Part shown: positions 43,103-50,775 of the stretch, piece by piece
Layout: the number at the start of each line of letters is the position of its first letter
How positions within the stretch are numbered: the stretch's first letter is position 1
From: Levilactobacillus lanxiensis
GTDB taxonomy: Bacteria > Bacillota > Bacilli > Lactobacillales > Lactobacillaceae
Length of the DNA: 64,000 bases
Direction: 5' to 3'
Assembly (NCBI RefSeq): GCF_016861655.1
Contig: NZ_BOLN01000002.1
Location: 372,001 to 436,000, forward strand
Position numbers and translations under genes: made by a program
Notes under the pieces: model-generated
Database searches by the model: none
What the model saw: only the letters and a program-made list of their open reading frames with translations
What the model was told of the DNA's origin: nothing

Positions 43103-44000
43103 CCAAACACCGACCGCCAAATCCACGCTCAAGGCCCTGCTCTACCTGGCCCCGTTACTGGTGCTCACCGCGGTCTTCATCCTCTGGCCGCTACTGAACG
43201 CGTTTCTCATCAGCCTATATACCAAATACAACTACTATACCGGTCACGTCGGCGCCCTGGGCTGGGCCAATTTTGGCTATCTCTGGCACGACCCGACCTT
43301 TCACCTGGCCGCACGTAACACCTTACTGTTAGTGCTGGTCGCCGTGCCGGTGTCGGTGGCTTTGGCCCTCGCCATTGCGCTGGGCATCAACCAGATTCCG
43401 CGACTCGCCGACTTTTTTCAAACGGTGTACTTCCTACCGTTTGTCACGTCAACGGTCGCCATTGGTCTGGTCTGGAACTGGATTTTCCGGCTGGATGGTG
43501 GTCTGCTCAACCGACTTCTGAGCCTCCTACATATCCCCGCCATTGATTGGCTCAACGACCCGCACTACTCGCTGGGCGCGCTGATTATCGTCTGCATCTG
43601 GCAGGGGCTGGGTTTCAATATTATTTTATTTCTCGCCGGTTTGAACCACATCGACCACCGATTTGCCCGAGCGGCCGAACTGGACGGTGCCAGCGATTGG
43701 CAGCGGTTCACCAACGTGACCTGGCCGCTGCTGATGCCCATCACCATTCTGGTCATCGTCAACACCAGCATCACCAATTTCAAGGTGTTCGACCAGGTCT
43801 ACGCGCTCTTTCACGGCGCCGCGGGACCGGGGGACGCCGACCTCACCCTGATGGTCTACCTCTATCAAAAATTTTATGTCGAAAATCAAATGGCGGTCGC
43901 CGCGGCTTGTGGCGTCGTGCTCTTTCTGTGTGTGAGTGTCCTGACCTTGATCACGGTCGGCTACTTCCACCACCGGCAACGTCAGTTAGGGGGGCGGTAA
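43095..44000 (+). CDS. ABC transporter permease, UgpA/MalF type
   Basis: The ATG at 43095 follows GGGAGGTGA inside the end of the ATPase gene. The 301-residue protein has six membrane segments and the EAA loop (AAELDGASDWQRFTNVTWPLLMPI, about 200), which contacts the ATPase. The similarity to glycerol-3-phosphate or sugar importers is general. The frame is intact. It is one of a matched pair with the next gene. Confidence 0.92.
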   Translation: MLNQTPTAKSTLKALLYLAPLLVLTAVFILWPLLNAFLISLYTKYNYYTGHVGALGWANFGYLWHDPTFHLAARNTLLLVLVAVPVSVALALAIALGINQIPRLADFFQTVYFLPFVTSTVAIGLVWNWIFRLDGGLLNRLLSLLHIPAIDWLNDPHYSLGALIIVCIWQGLGFNIILFLAGLNHIDHRFARAAELDGASDWQRFTNVTWPLLMPITILVIVNTSITNFKVFDQVYALFHGAAGPGDADLTLMVYLYQKFYVENQMAVAAACGVVLFLCVSVLTLITVGYFHHRQRQLGGR

Positions 44001-44001
44001 C

Positions 44002-44823
44002 GTGGCCCATCCCATTCGCACCACCCTCTGGTACCTCCTGCTAACGGCGGGCGCCATCCTGATTCTCCTGCCCTTTGGCTGGATGATCATCACTAGTCTG
44101 CAACCGGCCGCAACAACACTGACCGTGACCACGACCTGGCTGCCCAAATCTCTCCGGTGGCTCAACTATTGGCACGTTTGGCAGGCGGCGCCCTTTGCGC
44201 GTTACTGCCTGAATTCCGTGCTGGTGACCGTTGCGACCACGTCAGGCGAGCTGTTTACCAGCCTACTGGCGGCATTTGCCTTCACCCATCTGCGCTTCTA
44301 CGGGCAGCGGTGGCTGTTCGCGCTCATGGTGGCGCTGATGCTGGTCCCCGGTGAGCTCCTGCTCATTCCCAATTTCATCACCCTGGCCCACCTCCGCTGG
44401 ATCAACACCTACGCCGCGCTCATCGTGCCGTGGCTGGCCAGTCCCTTTATGCTGGTCGCCCTTCACCAAGCCTTCAAGGCCCAACCGCAAACGCTGTACC
44501 TGGCCGCGCGACTGGACGGTGCCAGCGACTGGCAATACCTCTGGCACGTCCTGGTGCCTATCAACCGGCCCATCATCACGGCTGTAGCGCTCCTGCAGGT
44601 CATTGGCTCCTGGAACGCCTTCATGTGGCCGCTCATCGTCACCAACACCGACGCGTTACGCACGTTGCCGGTGGGTCTGATGACCTTCACCAGCGACCAG
44701 GGCACCAACTATCCGCTCCTGATGGCCGCCTCCGTTTGCGTCATTTTGCCGTTATTCATTCTCTATCTTGCTTGTCAAAAATACTTAATTCTCGGGGTGA
44801 CCGCATCCCGTTTGAAAGGCTGA
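44002..44823 (+). CDS. ABC transporter permease, UgpE/MalG type
   Basis: The GTG at 44002 lies one base after the previous stop, with a GGGGGGCGG site. The 273-residue protein has six membrane segments, an EAA loop (AARLDGASDWQYLWHVLVPINRP, about 170) and the C-terminal LACQKYLILGVTASRLKG that closes this family. It pairs with the upstream permease to form the channel. Confidence 0.92.
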   Translation: MAHPIRTTLWYLLLTAGAILILLPFGWMIITSLQPAATTLTVTTTWLPKSLRWLNYWHVWQAAPFARYCLNSVLVTVATTSGELFTSLLAAFAFTHLRFYGQRWLFALMVALMLVPGELLLIPNFITLAHLRWINTYAALIVPWLASPFMLVALHQAFKAQPQTLYLAARLDGASDWQYLWHVLVPINRPIITAVALLQVIGSWNAFMWPLIVTNTDALRTLPVGLMTFTSDQGTNYPLLMAASVCVILPLFILYLACQKYLILGVTASRLKG

Positions 44824-44827
44824 TCAC

Positions 44828-46087
44828 ATGAAACACCACTTCCGTCTTCTTCTGAGTCTCACCGCTATCCTGGCCCTGGGGTCGCTGGCCGCCTGTTCCG
44901 GCAAACCGACCACGACCCAGTCCCCACACAAACGGGTCACGCTGACCTTTTGGCACGGCATGACCGGTTCCAGCCAACAGACGCTCAACGAATTAGTTCG
45001 CGGCTTTAACCACTCTCAGTCTAAATATACCGTCGTTGCGAGCGCTCAGGGCAACTTCGCCAACGTCCAACAAAAAATCATGGCCGCCGCCAAGTCTGAC
45101 ACCCTGCCAACCATCGCCCAGACCACGTACACCAACGTGCCCGACTACGTGCATGGTCAATTTATCGTGCCACTAAACGATTATTTGTCGAAACGCACCA
45201 TGGCCCGTATCGACCCCAATCTCCGGCAAGTCAGCTATTACCGTGGGCAAACGTACGCCATGCCATTTTCCAAATCCATCGGCCTGTTATTCTACAACCG
45301 CGACCTCCTCAAGCAGACGCACACGGCTGTGCCCCGCTCCTGGGAGGCACTCCAGCGCGATGCCACCCGGGTCAAGGCTCAGGGGCTGACCGGGCTGGCA
45401 CTGAACCAAAATTTCAGTGCCGAATGGGACACGCTGACCTCTCAGGCGGGTACGCCGCTGATGACGCCCCGGCCGAAGCTCACGAGCCCCAAGATGCTTG
45501 CGGCGACCCACGTGGTCTACGACATGTTAAAGGCCAAGACGGCCACCACAGCGGGGACGGATGGCTACGGCAACGTGCAATTTTTCAAGGGTAAAACGCT
45601 CTTCTACAGTGGTTCCTCGGCCGCGATTGGTGTGCTCCAAACCAGCACGCCTAAGGGCTTTCACTGGGGAACGGCGCCGCTGCCCAGCTATCGGGGCAAC
45701 CGCCACGTCAGTGCCATTCAAGGTAATGATCTGGTCATGTTCAAATCAGCTTCCACGGCCCAACGCCGCGGGGCCGCGGCCTTCATGACCTACCTGCTGG
45801 GCCAAAAACAGACGCTCAAATAGGCTAAGGCCACCGGCTACCTGCCGCTGACCACCCAGGCCTTGAAGAGTCGCGACTACCGGCGTTACCTGACCCAGCA
45901 CCCGGCAGCCAAGGCGACCGTGCAGTCGTTGCCCCACGCTTCACCGGATCCGACCTTCTACGGTTACACGGCTTATCTGAACGCGGTGAACCAAGCGTCT
46001 GACCAGCTGAGTGCCGGCGCCACGACGCCAGAAAAAGCTCTGAAACAGCTCCGACAACAACGCGCGAAACAGTTACGGGCGCAATAG
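44828..46087 (+). pseudogene. ABC extracellular solute-binding protein, UgpB-like, with in-frame amber stop
   Basis: The frame starts four bases after the permease stop. It encodes a lipoprotein signal with lipobox LAAC (Cys about 23), then a family 1 binding-protein fold (LTFWHGMTGSSQQTLNELVRGFN, VPLNDYLSKRT, YAMPFSKSIGLLFYNRDLL). At 45821-45823 a TAG interrupts the frame after 331 residues (GQKQTLK). The same frame then continues with AKATGYLPLTTQALKSRDYRRYL and onwards to 46087. The normal length would be about 418 residues, so the C-terminal helices that close the binding site are lost unless the stop is read through. A CAG to TAG change is the simplest cause. Confidence 0.88.
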
Positions 46088-46211
46088 CCTGGATCTTCGA
46101 GTTAGTGAAAACTAAACCGTGGCTGACATGGCGTTAGCCCGTTACTGGTTCACTGATTTTGCGGACGGTTTGTGGCCCTGTGTCTGGCCTTAATTTAAGC
46201 CGTTGTACTAA

Positions 46212-46260
46212 AAGGACGTTACGTATTGTCTGTTGTTGACAGATAAACGTAACGTCTTTT
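46212..46260 (+). terminator. Terminator of the ABC operon (TCTGT tip)
   Basis: GACGTTACGT/ACGTAACGTC with an inner TCTGT/ACAGA, then TTTTCC. Its tip sequence recurs in the hairpin at 47091-47137. Nothing else is recognised in the remainder of 46088-46308. Confidence 0.82.
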
Positions 46261-46308
46261 CCATATTCAAAATAATAGATAGCTTACTTGATTGAGGACT
46301 AACATAGG

Positions 46309-46989
46309 CTAATTCGCGATGCCTTCCCAAAAACCATAGGCCGTATAGGAAACCACGTTAATGTGCTTGAATTTCCCCGTCTTACCGCCCTTATCGACTT
46401 TCTTTTTCACCGCTGCACCAAATTGCTTCCTCACAATTGGATCAATTGTCCGGTAAAACTTGCGATTTTTCAAGGCATCTTTTCGCGTGTAGACGGACAT
46501 CCCAAACGGGTTAAAACCAGAATAGACCTTTTGGACTGAAGCCTTTTTAGTTCTAGTGAAGATGGTTAAGATAGTCCCGTGTTCTTGCTCATTGTATTGA
46601 ATTAGAACTGGCTTCCCCTTAATGGTCGTCCGGCGAACCGTGCTCAATCCTATGCCATTCAGCAGATACAGTGTCTGCTTATGTATCTTTTTGCCACTTA
46701 ATCGATATGGCGTAAAGTATTGTTCACTGGCAGCACTATAGCTATTACGATCCAAGGCATGCCGATAAGTTGAGATATCAAACTTCTTCGCACTCGCCTT
46801 GATTTTGCGACCCTTACCCTTGTAGCTGGTATACCAGGTTCCCCGAAACGCCTTAGGCAAGCTTGTCAGTTTGTGGGTTTTCACCGCAGCATTAGCGGTT
46901 TCTGGTGCCTGGCTAATCCCGCTGACCACTAAACCCAAGCTCGCCGCCACCAAGGCTGCGCCAATCATTTTCGTTAATCGATTCATCAT
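46309..46989 (-). CDS. Secreted protein of unknown function
   Basis: The ATG at 46989 (or 46986) follows GAGGAGG. The roughly 226-residue protein has a signal peptide (MIGAALVAASLGLVVSGIS, cleavage near ANA-A). The mature part is basic and contains KLTSLPKAFRGTWYTSYKGKGRK near its N-terminus, which matches the PK-x-[LF]RG-x-W core of the two small secreted proteins at 1592-2605. The rest (RKDALKNRKFYRTIDPIVRKQFG) is not recognised. These are probably members of one exported protein family. Identical-tip hairpins flank the gene. Confidence 0.7.
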   Translation of the reverse strand: MMNRLTKMIGAALVAASLGLVVSGISQAPETANAAVKTHKLTSLPKAFRGTWYTSYKGKGRKIKASAKKFDISTYRHALDRNSYSAASEQYFTPYRLSGKKIHKQTLYLLNGIGLSTVRRTTIKGKPVLIQYNEQEHGTILTIFTRTKKASVQKVYSGFNPFGMSVYTRKDALKNRKFYRTIDPIVRKQFGAAVKKKVDKGGKTGKFKHINVVSYTAYGFWEGIAN

Positions 46990-47090
46990 TGTTTCCTCCT
47001 CAAACGAATTCACCTAGTCCGATACCAGATGATGAGTTCAGTATACAAAATGGTGGCGTCACAGTTTGTCGTTTAGGAGAACGTAAGTAA

Positions 47091-47137
47091 AAACGCTACA
47101 TGTTATCTGTTGTTAACAGATACGTGTAGCGCTATTT
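47091..47137 (+). other. Hairpin with the same tip as the 46212-46260 terminator
   Basis: CGCTACA.G/C.TGTAGCG encloses TATCTGT/ACAGATA. No strong T-run follows (GCTATTTTGG). Confidence 0.5.
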
Positions 47138-47244
47138 TGGCACCCAAAATACTGGGAAAAATATTTATTTGATATTAAACTCTATTAAACTCTATTGCAT
47201 AATGGCGGGAACTCAATCAATAACCCGCTAGCCAATCAACCCGA

Positions 47245-47482
47245 CGTGAAAAGTCCCCGGTCGATGTCAGTGACCAGAGGCGGGCCAAACTGCCCAGCTG
47301 TGTCGATGGTCTTAGTAGAGCGAACTTCTCTACTTAGAGCATGGGACAACCTTTGAGACCGCTCTTCGGCTCAAAGTTGAGGTGGAAGCCAGCTTCTCAG
47401 GCTGGAACCGACCCCACAGCAGGGCGGTTTGAGCCCGCCGTCGGGAACGGCAATGACATCGTCCGGGAACGAAATTTTTCAC
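47245..47482 (+). repeat. Structured repeat family B, copy B9
   Basis: Outer arms CGATGTCA/TGACATCG and GTGAAAA/TTTTTCAC. Core stem GGCGGGCCAAACTGCCC/GGGCGGTTTGAGCCCGCC. Inner hairpins GTAGAG/CTCTAC (other copies GCTGAG/CTCAGC) and CTTTGAG/CTCAAAG. The right outer arm overlaps the stop codon of the WYL regulator gene (47479-47481). Confidence 0.87.
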
Positions 47483-48423
47483 TCGTATTGATTCAGTGTG
47501 TGGTGGAGTTCGGACTTAATGCGGTCGACCAGCGACACCGGCGACAACACCTTCAGCCCCGCGCCCTGACTCATCAGCCACAGCAAGGCCCCGTCAACTT
47601 TAACGAAGGCCTCGATCACAACACTGCCATCCGCATTTTGCTTGACGACCCGTGAACCGGGAAAGTGGTCCAGCGCCGTTTGCACATAGTTATGATACTC
47701 GAAACGAATCTGCGTCAGTGCCCCCGAATCTATCAAATAGGTATAGTTGCGGTGTTCCTGTAGCGAAAAACGTTCGGCGTAGTCGAGGTGATCTCCCGGT
47801 AGCGTATCTAAAATGTCTCCCATCCTGTCCAGACGGTAGAGCCAGTAGCCGTGGTGCTCTTCGCTCAGCATAGCAACGTAGAAGTAGTAGGTCTCGAAGA
47901 ATAGCGCCACCGGCTGGGCATGGTGAACCTGCAGTTGAGAATTGTTGTGACTGCTACTACGGTAGGTGAAAACCATTTTCTCCGTGCGCACGATGCTGGC
48001 CGCAACTTCCCGCAACCGGTGTAGCAGTGGCTTGGCGCGGGATAACGGCACGTAACTGCCCCGCGACAAAATTAATTGTTGCCGGACCACCGCCTGCATC
48101 ACGGGCGATAGGCTACTGCTGATGTAATCCAAGGTCGCCGTCAGCTCGTCTTGGTCTAACGCACGAGACCCCAACAGAATGTTGCTCATCGTTAAAACCA
48201 TTTCCACGTCGGTCTCTTCACTCTGGCGGGCCAGGCGGTAGGTGCCGTCGTGTTCCACCAGGTCACCCGCCGCATACTCCGACAGTGCCCTGCGCACGTA
48301 TGAAAAGTCCCGCTGACACGTCCGTCGACTGATATGATATTTTGTTTCCAAATCGCTCTGCTTCAGCGTTTCACCGGACATTAACTGGACCATGAGCTCT
48401 GCAATTCGTTGATTACTCTGCAC
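47479..48423 (-). CDS. HTH-WYL domain transcriptional regulator
   Basis: The GTG at 48421-48423 follows GGGGTG. The 314-residue protein has an N-terminal HTH of the DeoR/HTH_11 type (IAELMVQLMSGETLKQSDLETKYHISRRTCQRDFSYVRRAL, about 7-47). A central WYL domain (about 140-230) includes VHHAQPVALFFETYYFYVAML and YRLDRMGDI, and a C-terminal WCX-like part completes it. WYL proteins often respond to DNA damage or nucleotide ligands, and some control defence systems; none is adjacent here. It may be autonomous or regulate the quinone-reductase gene upstream. Confidence 0.9.
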   Translation of the reverse strand: MQSNQRIAELMVQLMSGETLKQSDLETKYHISRRTCQRDFSYVRRALSEYAAGDLVEHDGTYRLARQSEETDVEMVLTMSNILLGSRALDQDELTATLDYISSSLSPVMQAVVRQQLILSRGSYVPLSRAKPLLHRLREVAASIVRTEKMVFTYRSSSHNNSQLQVHHAQPVALFFETYYFYVAMLSEEHHGYWLYRLDRMGDILDTLPGDHLDYAERFSLQEHRNYTYLIDSGALTQIRFEYHNYVQTALDHFPGSRVVKQNADGSVVIEAFVKVDGALLWLMSQGAGLKVLSPVSLVDRIKSELHHTLNQYE

Positions 48424-48499
48424 GTGCCGTCACCCCGCTTTCTCCCAATTTCGTTAACCCTCATTATACCAGCAACATCTGGAAAACTCGCAACCAAAT

Positions 48500-48532
48500 T
48501 AAAAGCGGCCACCCCGCAGAGTCGCCGCCTTC
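48500..48532 (-). terminator. Terminator of the quinone-reductase-like gene
   Basis: AAGGCGGCGAC, loop, GGTGGCCGCTTTT on the minus strand. Confidence 0.65.
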
Positions 48533-48534
48533 GT

Positions 48535-49542
48535 TTACTTATCGAATTGAATGAGCACTTTACCTTTAGGACGGCCATTTGCGACCAAGTCCAAGGCTTT
48601 GTTAATGTCAGTCAAATGGAACACCGTGGGGTCAATGGCGGGTTCAATCTGATTCTCTTCGACTACCCGCGTGATTTCCCGCAACTGTTCGCCATCGCTG
48701 CGTACGAAGATGAATCGGTAATCGGCACCCACGCTTGCCGCTTGCTTATCGAAGTTGCGGCCGGCTAGGGCAAACAACGCCGTCTTCCACCAAGATAACT
48801 GGTGATCTTTAGCAAATTGCCGGTTAGGTCCCATCCGTAGGGACAGCACGCGGCCACCTGGCTTCAAAATTTGCAGTTCATGGGCAAATTCTTTCGGCCC
48901 AAGCGTGTCGATCACGTAGTCGACTGACGATAACTTTTCCCAGTAATTTTCTTGACGGAAATCAAAGTAATTCGTCGCACCCAACGCCATGACGCCCGCT
49001 CTGGCCTCGGCATTACCACTAACGCTGACTTCCAATCCCATCTGTTTGGCCAACGGAATAGCCATTTGACCAAAGGAACCGGAACCACCCGGGATCATCA
49101 CGGATTGACCGGACTTGGCGCCCAGCTCTTCGTGAAGACCTTGGTAGGCGGTCAACCCAGTCAACGGCACGGCTGCCGCGTGGGCAAAATCGAGGGTCTT
49201 GGCCATTGGCGCTAACGCTGCTTGGTCCACGGCCACGTATTCAGCGAAACCGCCCTGTTGTGGCAAGGGTAACCGGGCGTAAACGGCATCGCCAATCTGG
49301 TAATCATCGACGTTGGCTCCAACGCCCATCACTTCACCGGAGATTTCATTCCCCATCGTGACTGGCATCTGGTAGTCTTGAATCAGCTTAACGCTCCCGG
49401 TACCGATCAACATTTCTAAGGGATTCACGGCCGCATAGCGCACCTTGACCAACACCTCATTGGCGCTGGGCGTGGGCGTTGGAACGTCCCGCACCACGAG
49501 TTTGAATTTCTTGTCATACTTGTCTAATTGGGCTGCTTGCAT
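48535..49542 (-). CDS. Zeta-crystallin/quinone oxidoreductase-like MDR enzyme
   Basis: A 335-residue medium-chain dehydrogenase without zinc-site cysteines: the catalytic Cys position is Val/Met-rich (NPLEMLIGTGSV), as in quinone oxidoreductase. The cofactor fold begins SVMIPGGSGSFGQMAIPLAK (about 148). It probably reduces quinones or enones with NADPH. It is divergent from a TetR gene across an intergenic region containing repeat B10 and a palindromic possible operator, so TetR control is likely. Confidence 0.92.
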   Translation of the reverse strand: MQAAQLDKYDKKFKLVVRDVPTPTPSANEVLVKVRYAAVNPLEMLIGTGSVKLIQDYQMPVTMGNEISGEVMGVGANVDDYQIGDAVYARLPLPQQGGFAEYVAVDQAALAPMAKTLDFAHAAAVPLTGLTAYQGLHEELGAKSGQSVMIPGGSGSFGQMAIPLAKQMGLEVSVSGNAEARAGVMALGATNYFDFRQENYWEKLSSVDYVIDTLGPKEFAHELQILKPGGRVLSLRMGPNRQFAKDHQLSWWKTALFALAGRNFDKQAASVGADYRFIFVRSDGEQLREITRVVEENQIEPAIDPTVFHLTDINKALDLVANGRPKGKVLIQFDK

Positions 49543-49598
49543 GTTATTGGCTCCTCCCCGACCTTGGTCGGTATCTTTAGTTTATTATCTTTTGTTTT

Positions 49599-49846
49599 GG
49601 TTAAAATGGTCTACCGTGACGCGTGATTCCGTTTCCGACGGCGGGCTCAAGGCGCCCTGCTGTGGGGCACGGTTCCGGCCTGTGGGGCGGTCCTTCACCT
49701 CGCCTTAAAACCTCGCAAAGTTCGCGAGTTTCCAAGGTCGTCCCGTGCTCTAAACTGAGAAAAACACTCAGTTAAGACCACCGACACAGCTGGTCACCTT
49801 GGCCCGCCTCTGGTCACTGACACTGACCTCACTGACCATTTTCACC
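49599..49846 (-). repeat. Structured repeat family B, copy B10
   Basis: Outer arms AAAATGGTC/GACCATTTT (perfect). Core stem GGCGGGCTCAAGG/CCTTGGCCCGCC, where other copies have CAAAG/CTTTG or CAAAC/GTTTG: both strands of the helix changed together. Inner hairpins TAAACTGAG/CTCAGTTA and a long CCTTAAAAC...GTTTCCAAGG with CTCGC/GCGAG. It lies between the divergent quinone reductase and TetR genes. Confidence 0.88.
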
Positions 49847-49979
49847 ACTCTAGCAGTATTCCGTGCTCGGTTCTGTCCATGATGTAGTCTGACCATTAAA
49901 ATTCTAATCAGTCAAATGCACATCGCTCACCGGTAACTTCTAAGTAAGAATAAATCATTTAGTAACAAAAGTCAAATAA

Positions 49980-49990
49980 AGTAACTTACT
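49980..49990. promoter_or_regulatory. Palindromic candidate operator of the TetR gene
   Basis: AGTAACTTACT is a perfect 11-base palindrome. AGTAA occurs twice more at about 49943 and 49961. It lies just upstream of the probable TetR promoter (TACACT near 50003). Confidence 0.45.
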
Positions 49991-50040
49991 GGCATTTTGT
50001 GTTACACTAGAAGAAATACCAAATAAAGGAGTTAGGACTC

Positions 50041-50067
50041 GTGACGCTTGCGTTCAGTCCGTTATGA
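50041..50067 (+). CDS. Possible 8-codon leader coupled to tetR
   Basis: GTG at 50041, nine bases after AAAGGAG, opens MTLAFSPL and ends in TGA that overlaps the ATG of the TetR gene (ATGA at 50064-50067). The TetR start itself has no ribosome site, so translation must re-initiate or couple here. Only the arrangement is seen. Confidence 0.45.
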   Translation: MTLAFSPL

Positions 50068-50612
50068 TTATGGCTAAAATTACCCGCGAAAAAATTCTGG
50101 CGACCGCTGAAACACTGATCACCGCGAACCAACAACCGGCCGTTACCTTAGATCAGATTGCCCAACAACTCGACGTGACCCACGCGGCCATTTACAAGCA
50201 CTTCACCAACAAGCAAGCGCTTTGGGAGGCCGTGGCCGCTGCGTGGTTCCAACGGACAATCATTAATCAGATTCCGTTACCCACAACTGGCACGCCAGCT
50301 GAACAGCTTCACGACTGGCTGTGGGCGTTTGCCAATGCGAAGAAGCACGCCTACAACGACCATCCCCAAATGTTTGCCCTCAACACCCGCTACATCGATA
50401 GCAATCCGACCGCTCTGCGCGCCGTTTTGACCAGCGCCTACGTAGTGATCGACACGATTATGGGATACGATGACGCGCATCACGAGCGGGCCGAAACCAT
50501 TCTGTCAGCCTTTTCCGTCTTTGCCCTCCCCACCTTCAAGGACACTTGGAACGACGATGACTACGCCGCCCGCTTTGAAGCGCTCTGGCAATTGATTGTC
50601 CGGGGACTTTGA
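50064..50612 (+). CDS. TetR/AcrR family transcriptional regulator
   Basis: A 182-residue regulator (ATG at 50064 or 50070). The N-terminal HTH is clear: ILATAETLITANQQPAVTLDQIAQQLDVTHAAIYKHFTNKQALWEAV (about 11-58). The C-terminal ligand domain ends LPTFKDTWNDDDYAARFEALWQLIV, with no recognised ligand. It is divergent from the quinone-reductase-like gene, its most likely target, with the palindrome at 49980 between them. Confidence 0.92.
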   Translation: MIMAKITREKILATAETLITANQQPAVTLDQIAQQLDVTHAAIYKHFTNKQALWEAVAAAWFQRTIINQIPLPTTGTPAEQLHDWLWAFANAKKHAYNDHPQMFALNTRYIDSNPTALRAVLTSAYVVIDTIMGYDDAHHERAETILSAFSVFALPTFKDTWNDDDYAARFEALWQLIVRGL

Positions 50613-50635
50613 TTTAACACAAGCATACCCCAAAG

Positions 50636-50665
50636 AATCCGCAACCAATTGGCTGCGGATTTTTC
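50636..50665 (+). terminator. Terminator of the TetR gene
   Basis: AATCCGCA.CC/GG.TGCGGATTTTTC. Confidence 0.85.
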
Positions 50666-50681
50666 TATTTCCAAGCCAAAT

Positions 50682-50715
50682 AAAAAAGGCCAACCCATCA
50701 CTGGATTGACCTTTC
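50682..50715 (-). terminator. Terminator of the phosphoketolase gene
   Basis: AAAGG.CAA.CCA/TGG.TTG.CCTTT, followed on the minus strand by TTTTTTA. Confidence 0.85.
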
Positions 50716-50775
50716 ATCACACGCCTCACGAACAAGTCGCAAGTCATGCGTTTAAGTTTTGATTTAACTAAAGAA

